This document shows positions 16,389-23,296 of a DNA stretch of 64,000 bases, one piece after another (positions within the stretch are counted from its first letter, which is position 1; every line of letters starts with the position of its first letter). Origin of the DNA: JANPLG01 sp964609085. Lineage in GTDB: Bacteria; Armatimonadota; SYMT01. The notes below the pieces were generated by a model. It saw only the letters and a program-made list of their open reading frames with translations, was not told the origin of the DNA and searched no databases. The stretch lies in assembly GCA_964609085.1 (NCBI GenBank), contig CAZSRZ010000003.1:48945-112944 (forward strand), given 5' to 3'. The position numbers and the translations under genes are program-made.

Positions 16389-16748
16389 ATGCGCGTCTTC
16401 ATCAGTCACTCGTCTCCGGACAAACCGGCCGTTCGAATCCTGGTCGCTGCCCTGACGGAGAGGGGCATCGAATGCTGGCTGGATGAGCAGGAGATCGGTC
16501 CCCGGGACGACTTCGTCCGGCGCATCAACGAGGGGCTGGATGGGGCAGCGGCCGGGCTGGTCGTCTTCTCGACGAACTCCGCCGGCAGCCACTGGGTGTC
16601 GGCCGAGGTGAGCTACCTGCTCTACGCGCACTTCTCGGAAGGAAAGGCGCTGATCCCGGTGGTTCTGGGAAACGCCGCTGACGTGCGGTCCCTGATCCCC
16701 CCGCTGGCCAGGCCGATCCTGCGCTGGAAGATCGAGCGGCGCCATTGA
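16389..16748 (+). CDS. TIR domain protein
   Basis: The 119-residue protein is a single TIR (Toll/interleukin-1 receptor) domain: MRVFISHSSPD opening strand, the BB-loop-like region CWLDEQEIGPRDDF, and the SxxW...E segment STNSAGSHWVSAEVSYL, in which Glu73 sits where the NAD-cleaving glutamate of enzymatic TIR domains lies. Stand-alone bacterial TIR domains act as NADases or cyclic-nucleotide producers in antiphage defence, or as adaptors. The ATG at 16389 is chosen because the domain starts right there. The next gene begins 24 bases downstream with its own AAGGAG site, so a shared transcript is likely. Which partner senses a signal is not known. Confidence 0.85.
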   Translation: MRVFISHSSPDKPAVRILVAALTERGIECWLDEQEIGPRDDFVRRINEGLDGAAAGLVVFSTNSAGSHWVSAEVSYLLYAHFSEGKALIPVVLGNAADVRSLIPPLARPILRWKIERRH

Positions 16749-16771
16749 GCGCATCGTAAAGGAGTTGGCAG

Positions 16772-17638
16772 ATGCTGTCGCAGGAGATCAAGATCCTTTC
16801 TCCGGACAGTCCCTTGATCTGGCTAGAGGAGGAGCTGAACGCTATGCGGCACACCCATACTCGGGGACTGATGCTGTCCCTTATTGGTACACGGAGGATG
16901 CTCTACAATCAACCTCAACGGAACATATCGGTGGACCTTCGAGCCCGCTTGTTCGCGGAACTTTCGCTTCTAGAGCAAGAAGTCAAGAGACTCAGCGAAC
17001 CCGAGAAGGAGACCGGATCCTCCGGCGCGGCGAGCGACCGGGGTTCGGGGGCTGCTGTCAGGACTCAGCGAACCCCAGAAGGAGACCGGATCCTCCGGCT
17101 CTTCGCCTCGCTCCTGAAAAACGACCCGGAGTTCAGAACCGTAATATCGGAGCTAGGGATTGACACCCTGGAGTGGGCGCCCACCTTTGCCGAGTGGGAT
17201 GCGGAGATCTCGGCATTCATCCCGGATTACTGGCCGCCCCTCTACAAGGAATTCAGAGAAGACGTTTACAGCAACTCGGTGAAGTTGTTTACGAGGAGGA
17301 AAGGCTATGCACCAACCGCTCCACCAGGAAGTCCTCCGGCGCCTGCGCCTGAACCGACCGGAGACAGTCCGCCGCTGGAGGAAGGAGGGGACCCTGGAAG
17401 CCAACCTGGAGCTAAAGGTGGAGTCCATCCTGACGGCGACGGAGAGATACAAGGAGTCGGGGATGGAGGCGGACTTGGCGACGGAACAGGCGATCTCGAT
17501 ATTGACGTGCTACGTCCCGGATCCGGGGGAGGACTGCCCGGAGACCAACGGACTGGCCCTCAGACTCCAATAATCCGGCACCCTGGGCTTCACGACTACA
17601 CCATCACCGACGCCCACGATGTAGGCACCGGCACGTGA
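16772..17638 (+). CDS. Unrecognised protein downstream of TIR gene; 3' half overprinted
   Basis: I do not recognise this family. The ATG at 16772 follows AAGGAG. Residues 1-178 look like a real protein: helical, with LIWLEEELNAMRHTH, FAELSLLEQEVKRLSE and a Trp/Tyr-rich acidic stretch (EWAPTFAEWDAEISAFIPDYW). Codons here are less GC-biased than in flanking genes, suggesting transfer. From about 17300 the same DNA also encodes the 17307 gene in another frame; in that part this frame has poor third-position GC and a Pro/Gly-rich, low-complexity product, so the natural end may have been lost by a frameshift near 17290. Against that, its stop at 17636-17638 lies two bases before the next ATG. It may be the partner or target-sensing subunit of the TIR protein. 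Confidence 0.55.
   Translation: MLSQEIKILSPDSPLIWLEEELNAMRHTHTRGLMLSLIGTRRMLYNQPQRNISVDLRARLFAELSLLEQEVKRLSEPEKETGSSGAASDRGSGAAVRTQRTPEGDRILRLFASLLKNDPEFRTVISELGIDTLEWAPTFAEWDAEISAFIPDYWPPLYKEFREDVYSNSVKLFTRRKGYAPTAPPGSPPAPAPEPTGDSPPLEEGGDPGSQPGAKGGVHPDGDGEIQGVGDGGGLGDGTGDLDIDVLRPGSGGGLPGDQRTGPQTPIIRHPGLHDYTITDAHDVGTGT
16989..17099. repeat. 38-bp direct repeat at 73-bp offset within the TIR-linked gene
   Basis: A 38-base segment beginning GACTCAGCGAACCC at 16989 recurs at 17062 with one substitution. The offset of 73 is not a multiple of three, so the copies are read in different frames of the same open frame (RLSEPEKETGSSG against TQRTPEGDRILRL). A recent duplication is the simplest explanation. 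Confidence 0.75.
17307..17573 (+). CDS. Small unrecognised protein in TIR islet
   Basis: This 88-residue frame has one of the best ribosome sites in the region (GAGGAGGAAAGG just before the ATG at 17307) and strong third-position GC, so it is likely the true coding frame in the overlap with the 16772 gene. The product is charged and helical (EVLRRLRLNRPETVRRWRKEG, then ELKVESILTATERYKESG) and ends with two Cys in CYVPDPGEDC. No family is recognised. It belongs to the same strand and run as the TIR gene. Confidence 0.6.
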   Translation: MHQPLHQEVLRRLRLNRPETVRRWRKEGTLEANLELKVESILTATERYKESGMEADLATEQAISILTCYVPDPGEDCPETNGLALRLQ

Positions 17639-17640
17639 AT

Positions 17641-17790
17641 ATGAGCGAGGCTTTCCCCGCCACAGCCAGGGACTCGCTGCGCCGCGCCCTGACGATCTCC
17701 GAGGGCCTGGCCACCAGCGGCCGACTGCAGCCGGTGGATGCCTGGATGGTCCCTGACCTACGGCGGCGGCTGGAGAGTCTTCCCGACTGA
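17641..17790 (+). CDS. Very small protein at end of TIR islet
   Basis: ATG at 17641 to TGA at 17788-17790 encodes 49 residues: MSEAFPATARDSLRRAL, then a middle with PVDAWMVPDLRRRLESLPD. Third-position GC is high and the composition is that of a small helical soluble protein. It begins two bases after the stop of the long overlapping frame, an arrangement typical of coupled genes, but no ribosome site is clear. The family is unknown. Confidence 0.45.
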   Translation: MSEAFPATARDSLRRALTISEGLATSGRLQPVDAWMVPDLRRRLESLPD

Positions 17791-17830
17791 CCAGTCAGAC
17801 TGGTCAGACTCGTCAGACGGGTCGGACTGG
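17786..17830. repeat. Short degenerate tandem repeat (about 10-11 bp)
   Basis: Four degenerate units based on GTCAGACTGG run in tandem just after the last TIR-islet gene. They lie at the junction with the minus-strand ATPase operon and mark its downstream end. Confidence 0.6.
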
Positions 17831-17839
17831 CCGGGTGGG

Positions 17840-17992
17840 TTACCTGGGCGGGGCGGGTAGCCGGTACTCGGGCTGTGGGTCGGGCCGGCCCGTTTGGGGG
17901 GTGTTGATCCGGCGCAGGGCCAGGAGGCCGCCGAGGAGGGCGACGGCAAGGATCGCGGCGATCGGGCCGAGGTACTCCGTCCAGCGTCCCAC
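17840..17992 (-). CDS. Small single-pass membrane protein downstream of ATPase
   Basis: A GTG at 17990-17992 follows AAGGAGG at ideal spacing and opens a 50-residue frame ending TAA at 17840-17842. The product has a short N-terminus, one hydrophobic helix (YLGPIAAILAVALLGGLLAL), a following RR and a Pro-rich tail. It begins only 12 bases after the AAA ATPase stop on the same strand, so the two are probably cotranscribed. Positive charges after the helix suggest an outside-to-inside orientation with the tail in the cytoplasm. Its role is unknown; a membrane anchor or small regulator of the ATPase is conceivable. Confidence 0.6.
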   Translation of the reverse strand: MGRWTEYLGPIAAILAVALLGGLLALRRINTPQTGRPDPQPEYRLPAPPR

Positions 17993-18004
17993 CGGGGCCT
18001 CCTT

Positions 18005-19723
18005 TCAGACCACCGCCGAGCGGCGGAAGGTGGGGCGCGCCGGCCGGATGGGCTTCAGGGTGACCACGTGGTCCGGCTCGTAGTCGAGCAGTTTCAGCCA
18101 GTCTTCCTGCACGTCGGTCTTGGGGAAGATCTCGTTCTCCCGGTACTCCGTCTCCAGGGCGAGGCGGACGTCGTCCGCTGAGACGCCCACGTCGTCATCC
18201 CCGGTGGCGATGGCGCGGCGGATGGCGGCGTCTTTCGCCCGCTCGACGACGCTCTTGATCAGGGCGCCGGAGACGAGGTCCCGCCAGTAGAGGCGTTCGA
18301 TGCCGCCGTTGCGCAGGTGCACCTCCAGGAACTCAGTCTCCGGCTCGGCGCGGAACAGGTGGCTCACTGCTCCATCCAGGAGTTGCTCGCGGGCGGCGGC
18401 GGCATCACCCGCGGCGGCGACCATCGCCGGATCGAGCGGGGTGCCGGCGTGCAGGTAGATGCCGAAGATGGCGCGGGACCCGGCGCGGTCCGGCCGGCGG
18501 ATCTTCACCTTGCGGTCGATCCGCTCCGGACGGAGGATGGCGGGGTCGATGTAGTCCGGCCGGTTGCTGGTCAGCATCACGACGACGTTTTCAAGCCCCA
18601 CCAGGCCATCCATCTCCGCCGCGAACTGCGGCACCAGGGTGTTGGCGATGTTCATGTAGCGGCCGCTGGTTCGGGTTCGCAGCAGCGATTCGGCTTCGTC
18701 GATGAAGAGGAAGACCAGGTTGCCGGCGCTGGCCCGCTCCCGCGCCTGGGCGAAGATTTCGCGGACCATCCGCTCACTCTCGCCGAGCCACATGTTCAGG
18801 ATCTTCGGACCGTTGATGAACATGAAGTACTCCTTCACGTCCCGTCCCAGCCGCTGCGAGTACTCTCGCGTGAGGTTGTAGGCGGCCGCCTTGCCGATCA
18901 GCGTCTTGCCGCAGCCGGGGGGGCCGTAGAGCAGGATGCCCTTTAGCGGCCGCTTCTCAAATTTGCGGTAGAGCTCGGGATAGAGCAGCGGGTGTTCGAT
19001 GGCGTCGCGGATGATGCCGATCGCCTCTTCCTGCCCGCCGACCTTCTCCCAGGGAAGCTCCGGCACTTCCTCGAGGTAGAAGTCGCGCGCCTCCTGCTTG
19101 GGGTAGTGCTCCAGCGCCACGCGGAAGTTGGGGTCCACGCGGATCTCGTCGCCGGCCTTGAGTTCGGCGTCGGCGAGAGCGCCGGAGCGTCGCACCACGC
19201 GCGCATTCTGCCCCGCAGCGTCCAGATCCGCGCGGATCCGGTCGCCATCCAGCAACTGGCCCACGCGCGCGATCGGACCGCCGGGCCAGTAGCCCAGGTC
19301 CCCAACGATGGCATAAGCCTCGTTCAGCTTGACTCGCGTGCCTACCGCGAGCCCGAGGGCATCCAGGTTCGGATCGACGCCGCAGATGTACTCGGTCTCA
19401 CCGAGGGCCACCGCCATCTGCCCGTCCGCCGACTCGCCCAGGAAGGTTGCCACGCGATTCGCGGGGGCGGTGAGGCGCTGGTAGGCCTCTTCGTAGTCCG
19501 CCAACAGGCGCTGCGCCTCCTCGAACTGCTCCTCGTCCATCTCAAGCTGCCGCCGGAGCAGCAGCAGGTGGTTCACCAACCGGCTATCGTCCCCCGGCGC
19601 CAGCGAGAGGACCCGATCCACCAGCGAGAGCGCGCGATAGCGCGTCTCCGCCGCCCGGGGGCCGTCCACCTCCCCGCGCACCGTCCCGAAGGCGTCCCGA
19701 GGCTCGCCCGTCCGTTCATCCAT
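18005..19723 (-). CDS. Mpa/ARC-type proteasomal AAA ATPase
   Basis: The 572-residue protein follows the Mpa/ARC plan: N-terminal coiled coil (about 50-85), two OB-fold segments (about 90-215), linker EEVPELPWEKVGG, AAA module with Walker A GPPGCGKT (267-274), Walker B FLFIDEAES (338-346) and the WLGESER and RPERID motifs, then the family-specific C-terminal region ending in EDWLKLL and a basic tail. Such rings unfold Pup-tagged or other proteins for the 20S proteasome in Actinobacteria. Two oddities: the last residues are FRRSAVV rather than the GQYL-like docking tail, and no 20S subunit, Pup or ligase gene is nearby. It may work without a proteasome. The ATG at 19723 is preferred to an in-frame start 17 codons upstream. 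Confidence 0.88.
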   Translation of the reverse strand: MDERTGEPRDAFGTVRGEVDGPRAAETRYRALSLVDRVLSLAPGDDSRLVNHLLLLRRQLEMDEEQFEEAQRLLADYEEAYQRLTAPANRVATFLGESADGQMAVALGETEYICGVDPNLDALGLAVGTRVKLNEAYAIVGDLGYWPGGPIARVGQLLDGDRIRADLDAAGQNARVVRRSGALADAELKAGDEIRVDPNFRVALEHYPKQEARDFYLEEVPELPWEKVGGQEEAIGIIRDAIEHPLLYPELYRKFEKRPLKGILLYGPPGCGKTLIGKAAAYNLTREYSQRLGRDVKEYFMFINGPKILNMWLGESERMVREIFAQARERASAGNLVFLFIDEAESLLRTRTSGRYMNIANTLVPQFAAEMDGLVGLENVVVMLTSNRPDYIDPAILRPERIDRKVKIRRPDRAGSRAIFGIYLHAGTPLDPAMVAAAGDAAAAREQLLDGAVSHLFRAEPETEFLEVHLRNGGIERLYWRDLVSGALIKSVVERAKDAAIRRAIATGDDDVGVSADDVRLALETEYRENEIFPKTDVQEDWLKLLDYEPDHVVTLKPIRPARPTFRRSAVV

Positions 19724-19785
19724 GTTCGACACGTCGTCCCCCGTCTTCCCGGCATGCGGCCCGTTGATCCTCACACCCCGGCCTC

Positions 19786-19791
19786 ATTCTA
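19786..19791 (-). promoter_or_regulatory. -10-like box upstream of ATPase gene
   Basis: TAGAAT on the minus strand matches five of six -10 positions and lies 62 bases before the ATPase start. No good -35 box was found. Confidence 0.3.
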
Positions 19792-19867
19792 TACAGGCCC
19801 GAACAGCACGGCCGCTCCCGCCCTCGCCGCTGCCAGGGTCGGAACGGCAGGCCGCGGCCGGCGAGGA

Positions 19868-19896
19868 TTGCCGCCGTGGGGCCGAGGGGTTAGACT
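19868..19896 (+). promoter_or_regulatory. Promoter for rph-rdgB-his run
   Basis: TTGCCG (19868-19873), a 17-base spacer and TAGACT (19891-19896) precede the rph ATG by 32 bases. Each box matches four of six consensus positions. Confidence 0.45.
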
Positions 19897-19928
19897 GGGG
19901 GCCGATTCAGCGGGGAGAACCAACAGCG

Positions 19929-20657
19929 ATGAGTGCTCGTGACGACGGACGGCGGCCCGACCAGATGCGTGCCGTCAAGATCACGCCCGACTTCATGAAG
20001 TACGCGGAAGGGTCGTGCTTGATCGAGGTCGGCGACACCCGGGTGATCTGCACAGCCTCATTTGAGGACCGCGTCCCGCCGTGGCTCAAGGGGCAGGGCA
20101 GCGGCTGGGTCTCCGCGGAATACAGCATGCTGCCGCGCGCCAACCGGCAGCGGACCCCGCGGGATGTCGGCAAGGCCGCCAGCGGCCGGACGGTGGAAAT
20201 CCAGCGCCTGATCGGCCGGTCGCTCCGGTCGGTAGTGGACATGGCCATCCTGGGGGAGCGGACCATCTGGCTCGACTGCGACGTGCTGCAGGCGGACGGC
20301 GGCACAAGAACGGCGGCCATCACCGGGAGCTACGTGGCCCTCTCCCGGTGCTTGCAGCGCCTTCGGGCAGATGGAATTCTGAAGAAATGGCCGATCAAGG
20401 ATCAGGTGGCCGCGGTCAGCGTCGGCATTGTCGGCACCCAGGTCTGTCTGGATCTCTGTTACGCCGAGGACAGCTCGGCGGCCGTGGACATGAACATCGT
20501 GCTCACCGGCGACGGCCGGCTGGTGGAAGTGCAGGGGACGGCGGAGGGTGAGCCGTTCACGCGAGGGCAGATGGGGCTGCTGATGGAGAGCGCCTTCGCC
20601 GGGGTGGAGCGACTCTTCGAGCTGCAGCGTGAAGCGATCGAGGCACCGCGGGCCTGA
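19929..20657 (+). CDS. rph: Ribonuclease PH
   Basis: RNase PH trims tRNA 3' ends by phosphorolysis. The 242-residue product has the family core: EGSCLIEVGDTRVICTAS, the Arg-rich RNA-binding segment NRQRTPRDVGKA, GRTVEIQRLIGRSLR, the phosphate and metal region LDCDVLQADGGTRTAAITG, and DSSAAVDMNIVLTGDG. The ATG at 19929 follows GGGAGA. The stop shares a base with the rdgB start (TGATG), as in many bacteria where rph and rdgB are paired. Having PNPase as well gives the window two phosphorolytic exonucleases. Confidence 0.96.
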   Translation: MSARDDGRRPDQMRAVKITPDFMKYAEGSCLIEVGDTRVICTASFEDRVPPWLKGQGSGWVSAEYSMLPRANRQRTPRDVGKAASGRTVEIQRLIGRSLRSVVDMAILGERTIWLDCDVLQADGGTRTAAITGSYVALSRCLQRLRADGILKKWPIKDQVAAVSVGIVGTQVCLDLCYAEDSSAAVDMNIVLTGDGRLVEVQGTAEGEPFTRGQMGLLMESAFAGVERLFELQREAIEAPRA

Positions 20658-21325
20658 TGTCGCCGGAACGGATCGCCTCCACCGGGCCGCCGTCGGTCGC
20701 CGCCGCGTCCGGCATCTTCGAACTCGTCCTGGCGACCCGGAACGAGGGAAAGGTCCGCGAATTCCAGGCGCTGTTGGGCTCGCTGCCGCTCCAGATCCGG
20801 GGCGCGGACGGAATGCCCGAGGTGGAGGAAACCGGCACCTCCTTCGCCGAGAATGCCGAACTGAAGGCCCGCGCCGCCGCCGGGTGGTTCGGCGTCTGGG
20901 CGATCGCGGACGACTCGGGGCTCGAAGTGGATGCGCTCGACGGAGCGCCAGGGGTCCAGAGTAATCGCTTCGCCGGCGAGGGGACCACCGAGGCCGATCG
21001 CAACCGCCGGTTGCTCGAGCTGCTGGCGGAAGTCCCGCCTGCGCTGCGGACGGCCCGGTACCGTGCGGCGGTGGCCATCGCCTCTCCGGACGGCCGCGTC
21101 TGGGTGTTCGAAGGGGCGTGTGACGGCCAGATCGTCGACGACCCGCGCGGGAGCGGCGGCTTCGGCTACGACCCCCATTTCCTGCTCCCGGAGTGGGGAA
21201 GGACGATGAGCGAACTGGCTCCGGAAGAAAAGAACCGCATCAGCCACCGCGCCCGGGCCTTCGCGGCGGCGCGGACCATGTTGGAGCGGCTTTGCGGTTC
21301 CCAGCCGCCGGGCGCCATTCCGTGA
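20657..21325 (+). CDS. rdgB: Non-canonical purine NTP pyrophosphatase (RdgB/HAM1 family)
   Basis: RdgB hydrolyses dITP, ITP and XTP to monophosphates and keeps deaminated purines out of DNA and RNA. The 222-residue protein shows LVLATRNEGKVREFQALL, ETGTSFAENAELKA, the catalytic ADDSGLEVDAL and the C-terminal GGFGYDPHFLLPE and SHRARAF motifs. It overlaps rph by one base and hisA by one base, so translation of the three genes is coupled. The N-terminal 17 residues before the core are a short extension. Length is otherwise usual. Confidence 0.95.
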   Translation: MSPERIASTGPPSVAAASGIFELVLATRNEGKVREFQALLGSLPLQIRGADGMPEVEETGTSFAENAELKARAAAGWFGVWAIADDSGLEVDALDGAPGVQSNRFAGEGTTEADRNRRLLELLAEVPPALRTARYRAAVAIASPDGRVWVFEGACDGQIVDDPRGSGGFGYDPHFLLPEWGRTMSELAPEEKNRISHRARAFAAARTMLERLCGSQPPGAIP

Positions 21326-22092
21326 TGCCGGACGCCCCGCGGCTCTGTATCTTCCCCGCCATTGACCTGCGCGCCGGCCGCTGTGTTCGCCTTTTCCAGG
21401 GCGACTACGCCCAGGAGACCGTCTTCGACGACGATCCCGTGGGCGTCGCGCTGCGATGGCGGGACGAAGGCGCAGAGTGGCTGCACGTTGTCGACCTGGA
21501 TGCCGCCCGGGCGCCGGTGGGTGAGGCCGGTCGCGGTGAGAATCTGCGCGTCGTCGCTCGCATCGCCGCGGCGGTGGAAATCCCCGTGCAGATGGGTGGC
21601 GGCGTCCGAGATCGGGAATCCGCACGACGAGTGCTTGAGGCAGGGGTCCGCCGGGCCATCATCGGGACCGCCGCTGCGGGAGAGTTCGAAGCGGCCGCGG
21701 CCCTGTTCGGGGAGTTCGGGGAGAGCCTCGTACTCGGCGTGGATGCCCGGGATGGCCGGGTCGCCGTGGCGGGTTGGCAGCAATCCACCGCCCTGGATGC
21801 TGTGGAGCTGACCGTCCGCCTCGCAACGGCGGGTGCCCGGCGGGTTATCTTCACCGATATCGCGACGGACGGCACCGGCCGCGGTCCCAGTATCGAAGCA
21901 ACCCGTCGCCTCGCCCTGGCGGCGGGCATCCCCGTCATCGCCAGTGGGGGTATCGGCAGCCCGACGGATGTGGCCGCGGTACGCGCCCTCGTGACGGAGG
22001 GCGTCGAGGGGTTGATCATCGGCCAGGCGCTCTACACCGGTGCCGTCAAGCTACCGGAAGCGATCGCACTCGCGGGGGGCCGCCCATGCTGA
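21325..22092 (+). CDS. hisA: Phosphoribosylformimino-5-aminoimidazole carboxamide ribotide isomerase
   Basis: HisA carries out the Amadori isomerisation that is step four of histidine synthesis. The 255-residue barrel protein shows FPAIDLRAGRCVRLFQGDY with the catalytic Asp, HVVDLDAA, GGGVRD, FTDIATDGTGRGPS with the second catalytic Asp, and SGGIGSPTDV. The start is the ATG in the TGATG overlap with rdgB. It overlaps hisF by seven bases. Only hisA, hisF and hisI of the pathway are here, so the remaining his genes lie elsewhere. Confidence 0.96.
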   Translation: MPDAPRLCIFPAIDLRAGRCVRLFQGDYAQETVFDDDPVGVALRWRDEGAEWLHVVDLDAARAPVGEAGRGENLRVVARIAAAVEIPVQMGGGVRDRESARRVLEAGVRRAIIGTAAAGEFEAAAALFGEFGESLVLGVDARDGRVAVAGWQQSTALDAVELTVRLATAGARRVIFTDIATDGTGRGPSIEATRRLALAAGIPVIASGGIGSPTDVAAVRALVTEGVEGLIIGQALYTGAVKLPEAIALAGGRPC

Positions 22093-22862
22093 CCCGCCGC
22101 ATCATCCCCGCGCTCGACATCCAGGATGGCCGGGTGGTGAAGTGTGTCCGCTTTCTGAACCCGCGCGATGCGGGCGACCCGGTGGATCTGGCCCAGCTCT
22201 ACGACCGCGAAGGGGCGGATGAGATCGTCTTCCTCGACATTACCGCCTCGCACGAACAGCGCGGGCTCATCCTCGACGTGGCCCGGCGCGTGGCAGAGCA
22301 CGTATTCATCCCCTTCACCGTGGGCGGCGGGATCCGCACCGTGGAGGAGATGCGCTCAATACTCGCCACCGGCGCGGACAAGATCTTCATCAACACCAGC
22401 GCCGTCACCGATCCCGACCTCATCTCCGAGGGCGCGGATCGCTTCGGCACGCAATGCATCGTCGTCGCCATCGATGCCCGCCGACGGCCGGACGGCAGCT
22501 ATGAGGTCTACACCCACGGTGGTCGGCGACCGACCGGGCTGGAGGCTGTCCGCTGGGCGGAAGAGGTGCACCGTCGTGGTGCCGGCGAGATTCTGCTGAC
22601 CAGCATGGACGCCGACGGGACGCAGGCCGGATACGACATCCCCGTGACCCGAGCGATTGCGGACGCAGTGCCGATCCCGGTGATCGCCTCGGGCGGGGCC
22701 GGCACGCTGCAGCACCTGTACGCGGGGGTCACCGAGGGCCATGCCGACGCGGTGCTCGTCGCGTCGCTCGTCCACTACCAGATTCACACCATCCGCGAGA
22801 TGAAAGAGTACCTGGCCGGGCGGGGAGTCCCTGTTCGACCGGTGCTGAGGAGCGACCCATGA
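22086..22862 (+). CDS. hisF: Imidazole glycerol phosphate synthase, cyclase subunit
   Basis: HisF uses ammonia from its partner HisH to form imidazole glycerol phosphate and AICAR. The 258-residue barrel has the classic motifs RRIIPALDIQDGRVVKCV, ADEIVFLDITAS, FTVGGGIRTVEEM, GADKIFINTSAV, VVAIDARR, LLTSMDADGTQAGYD (catalytic Asp) and SGGAGTLQHL. It overlaps hisA upstream and hisI downstream by a few bases. The glutaminase subunit hisH is not in the window, which is noteworthy because it often lies next to hisA. Confidence 0.97.
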   Translation: MLTRRIIPALDIQDGRVVKCVRFLNPRDAGDPVDLAQLYDREGADEIVFLDITASHEQRGLILDVARRVAEHVFIPFTVGGGIRTVEEMRSILATGADKIFINTSAVTDPDLISEGADRFGTQCIVVAIDARRRPDGSYEVYTHGGRRPTGLEAVRWAEEVHRRGAGEILLTSMDADGTQAGYDIPVTRAIADAVPIPVIASGGAGTLQHLYAGVTEGHADAVLVASLVHYQIHTIREMKEYLAGRGVPVRPVLRSDP

Positions 22863-23257
22863 CCGAATTCGCCGCCATGCTCAAGTTCTCCGCCGACGGG
22901 CTGATCCCCGCCGTCATCCAGGATGCCGCCAACGGCGACGTGCTGATGGTCGGCTACATGAACGTCGATGCGCTGGAGCAGACCGTGGCGACGGGTCGGG
23001 TGACCTACTGGAGCCGGAGTCGCCAGCGGTACTGGGTGAAGGGCGAGAGCTCGGGTCACTTCCAGCATGTGGTGGATATCCGCGCCGATTGCGATCTGGA
23101 TGCCCTGCTGATCCGTGTCCACCAGGAAGGCGTCGCCTGCCACGAAGGCTACCGCAGTTGCTTCTTCCGCTCTCTCGGGGAGGAGGGGGACCTGCATGTG
23201 GTCGAGTCGCGCGAGGTCGATCCGACGGAGATCTACGGGGTGGGCGGCGGGCATTGA
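22859..23257 (+). CDS. hisI: Phosphoribosyl-AMP cyclohydrolase
   Basis: HisI opens the purine ring of phosphoribosyl-AMP, step three of histidine synthesis, using zinc. The 132-residue product carries GLIPAVIQDAANGDVLMVGYMN, YWSRSRQRYWVKGESSGHFQ, DCDLDALLIRVHQEGVACHEGYRSCFF with the metal-binding Cys and His residues. It is the monofunctional form; the HisE phosphohydrolase domain is absent. The start lies in an ATGA overlap with hisF. Confidence 0.96.
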   Translation: MTEFAAMLKFSADGLIPAVIQDAANGDVLMVGYMNVDALEQTVATGRVTYWSRSRQRYWVKGESSGHFQHVVDIRADCDLDALLIRVHQEGVACHEGYRSCFFRSLGEEGDLHVVESREVDPTEIYGVGGGH

Positions 23258-23296
23258 AGCTCCGCAGCGCCGAATCATTGCCCCGGAATGCCAGCC

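Noticed and set aside
16765..17163. Plus-strand frame of 132 codons next to the TIR gene
   Set aside because: It is in another frame of the 16772 gene, lacks a proper start site and gives a Cys/Arg-rich nonsense-like product.
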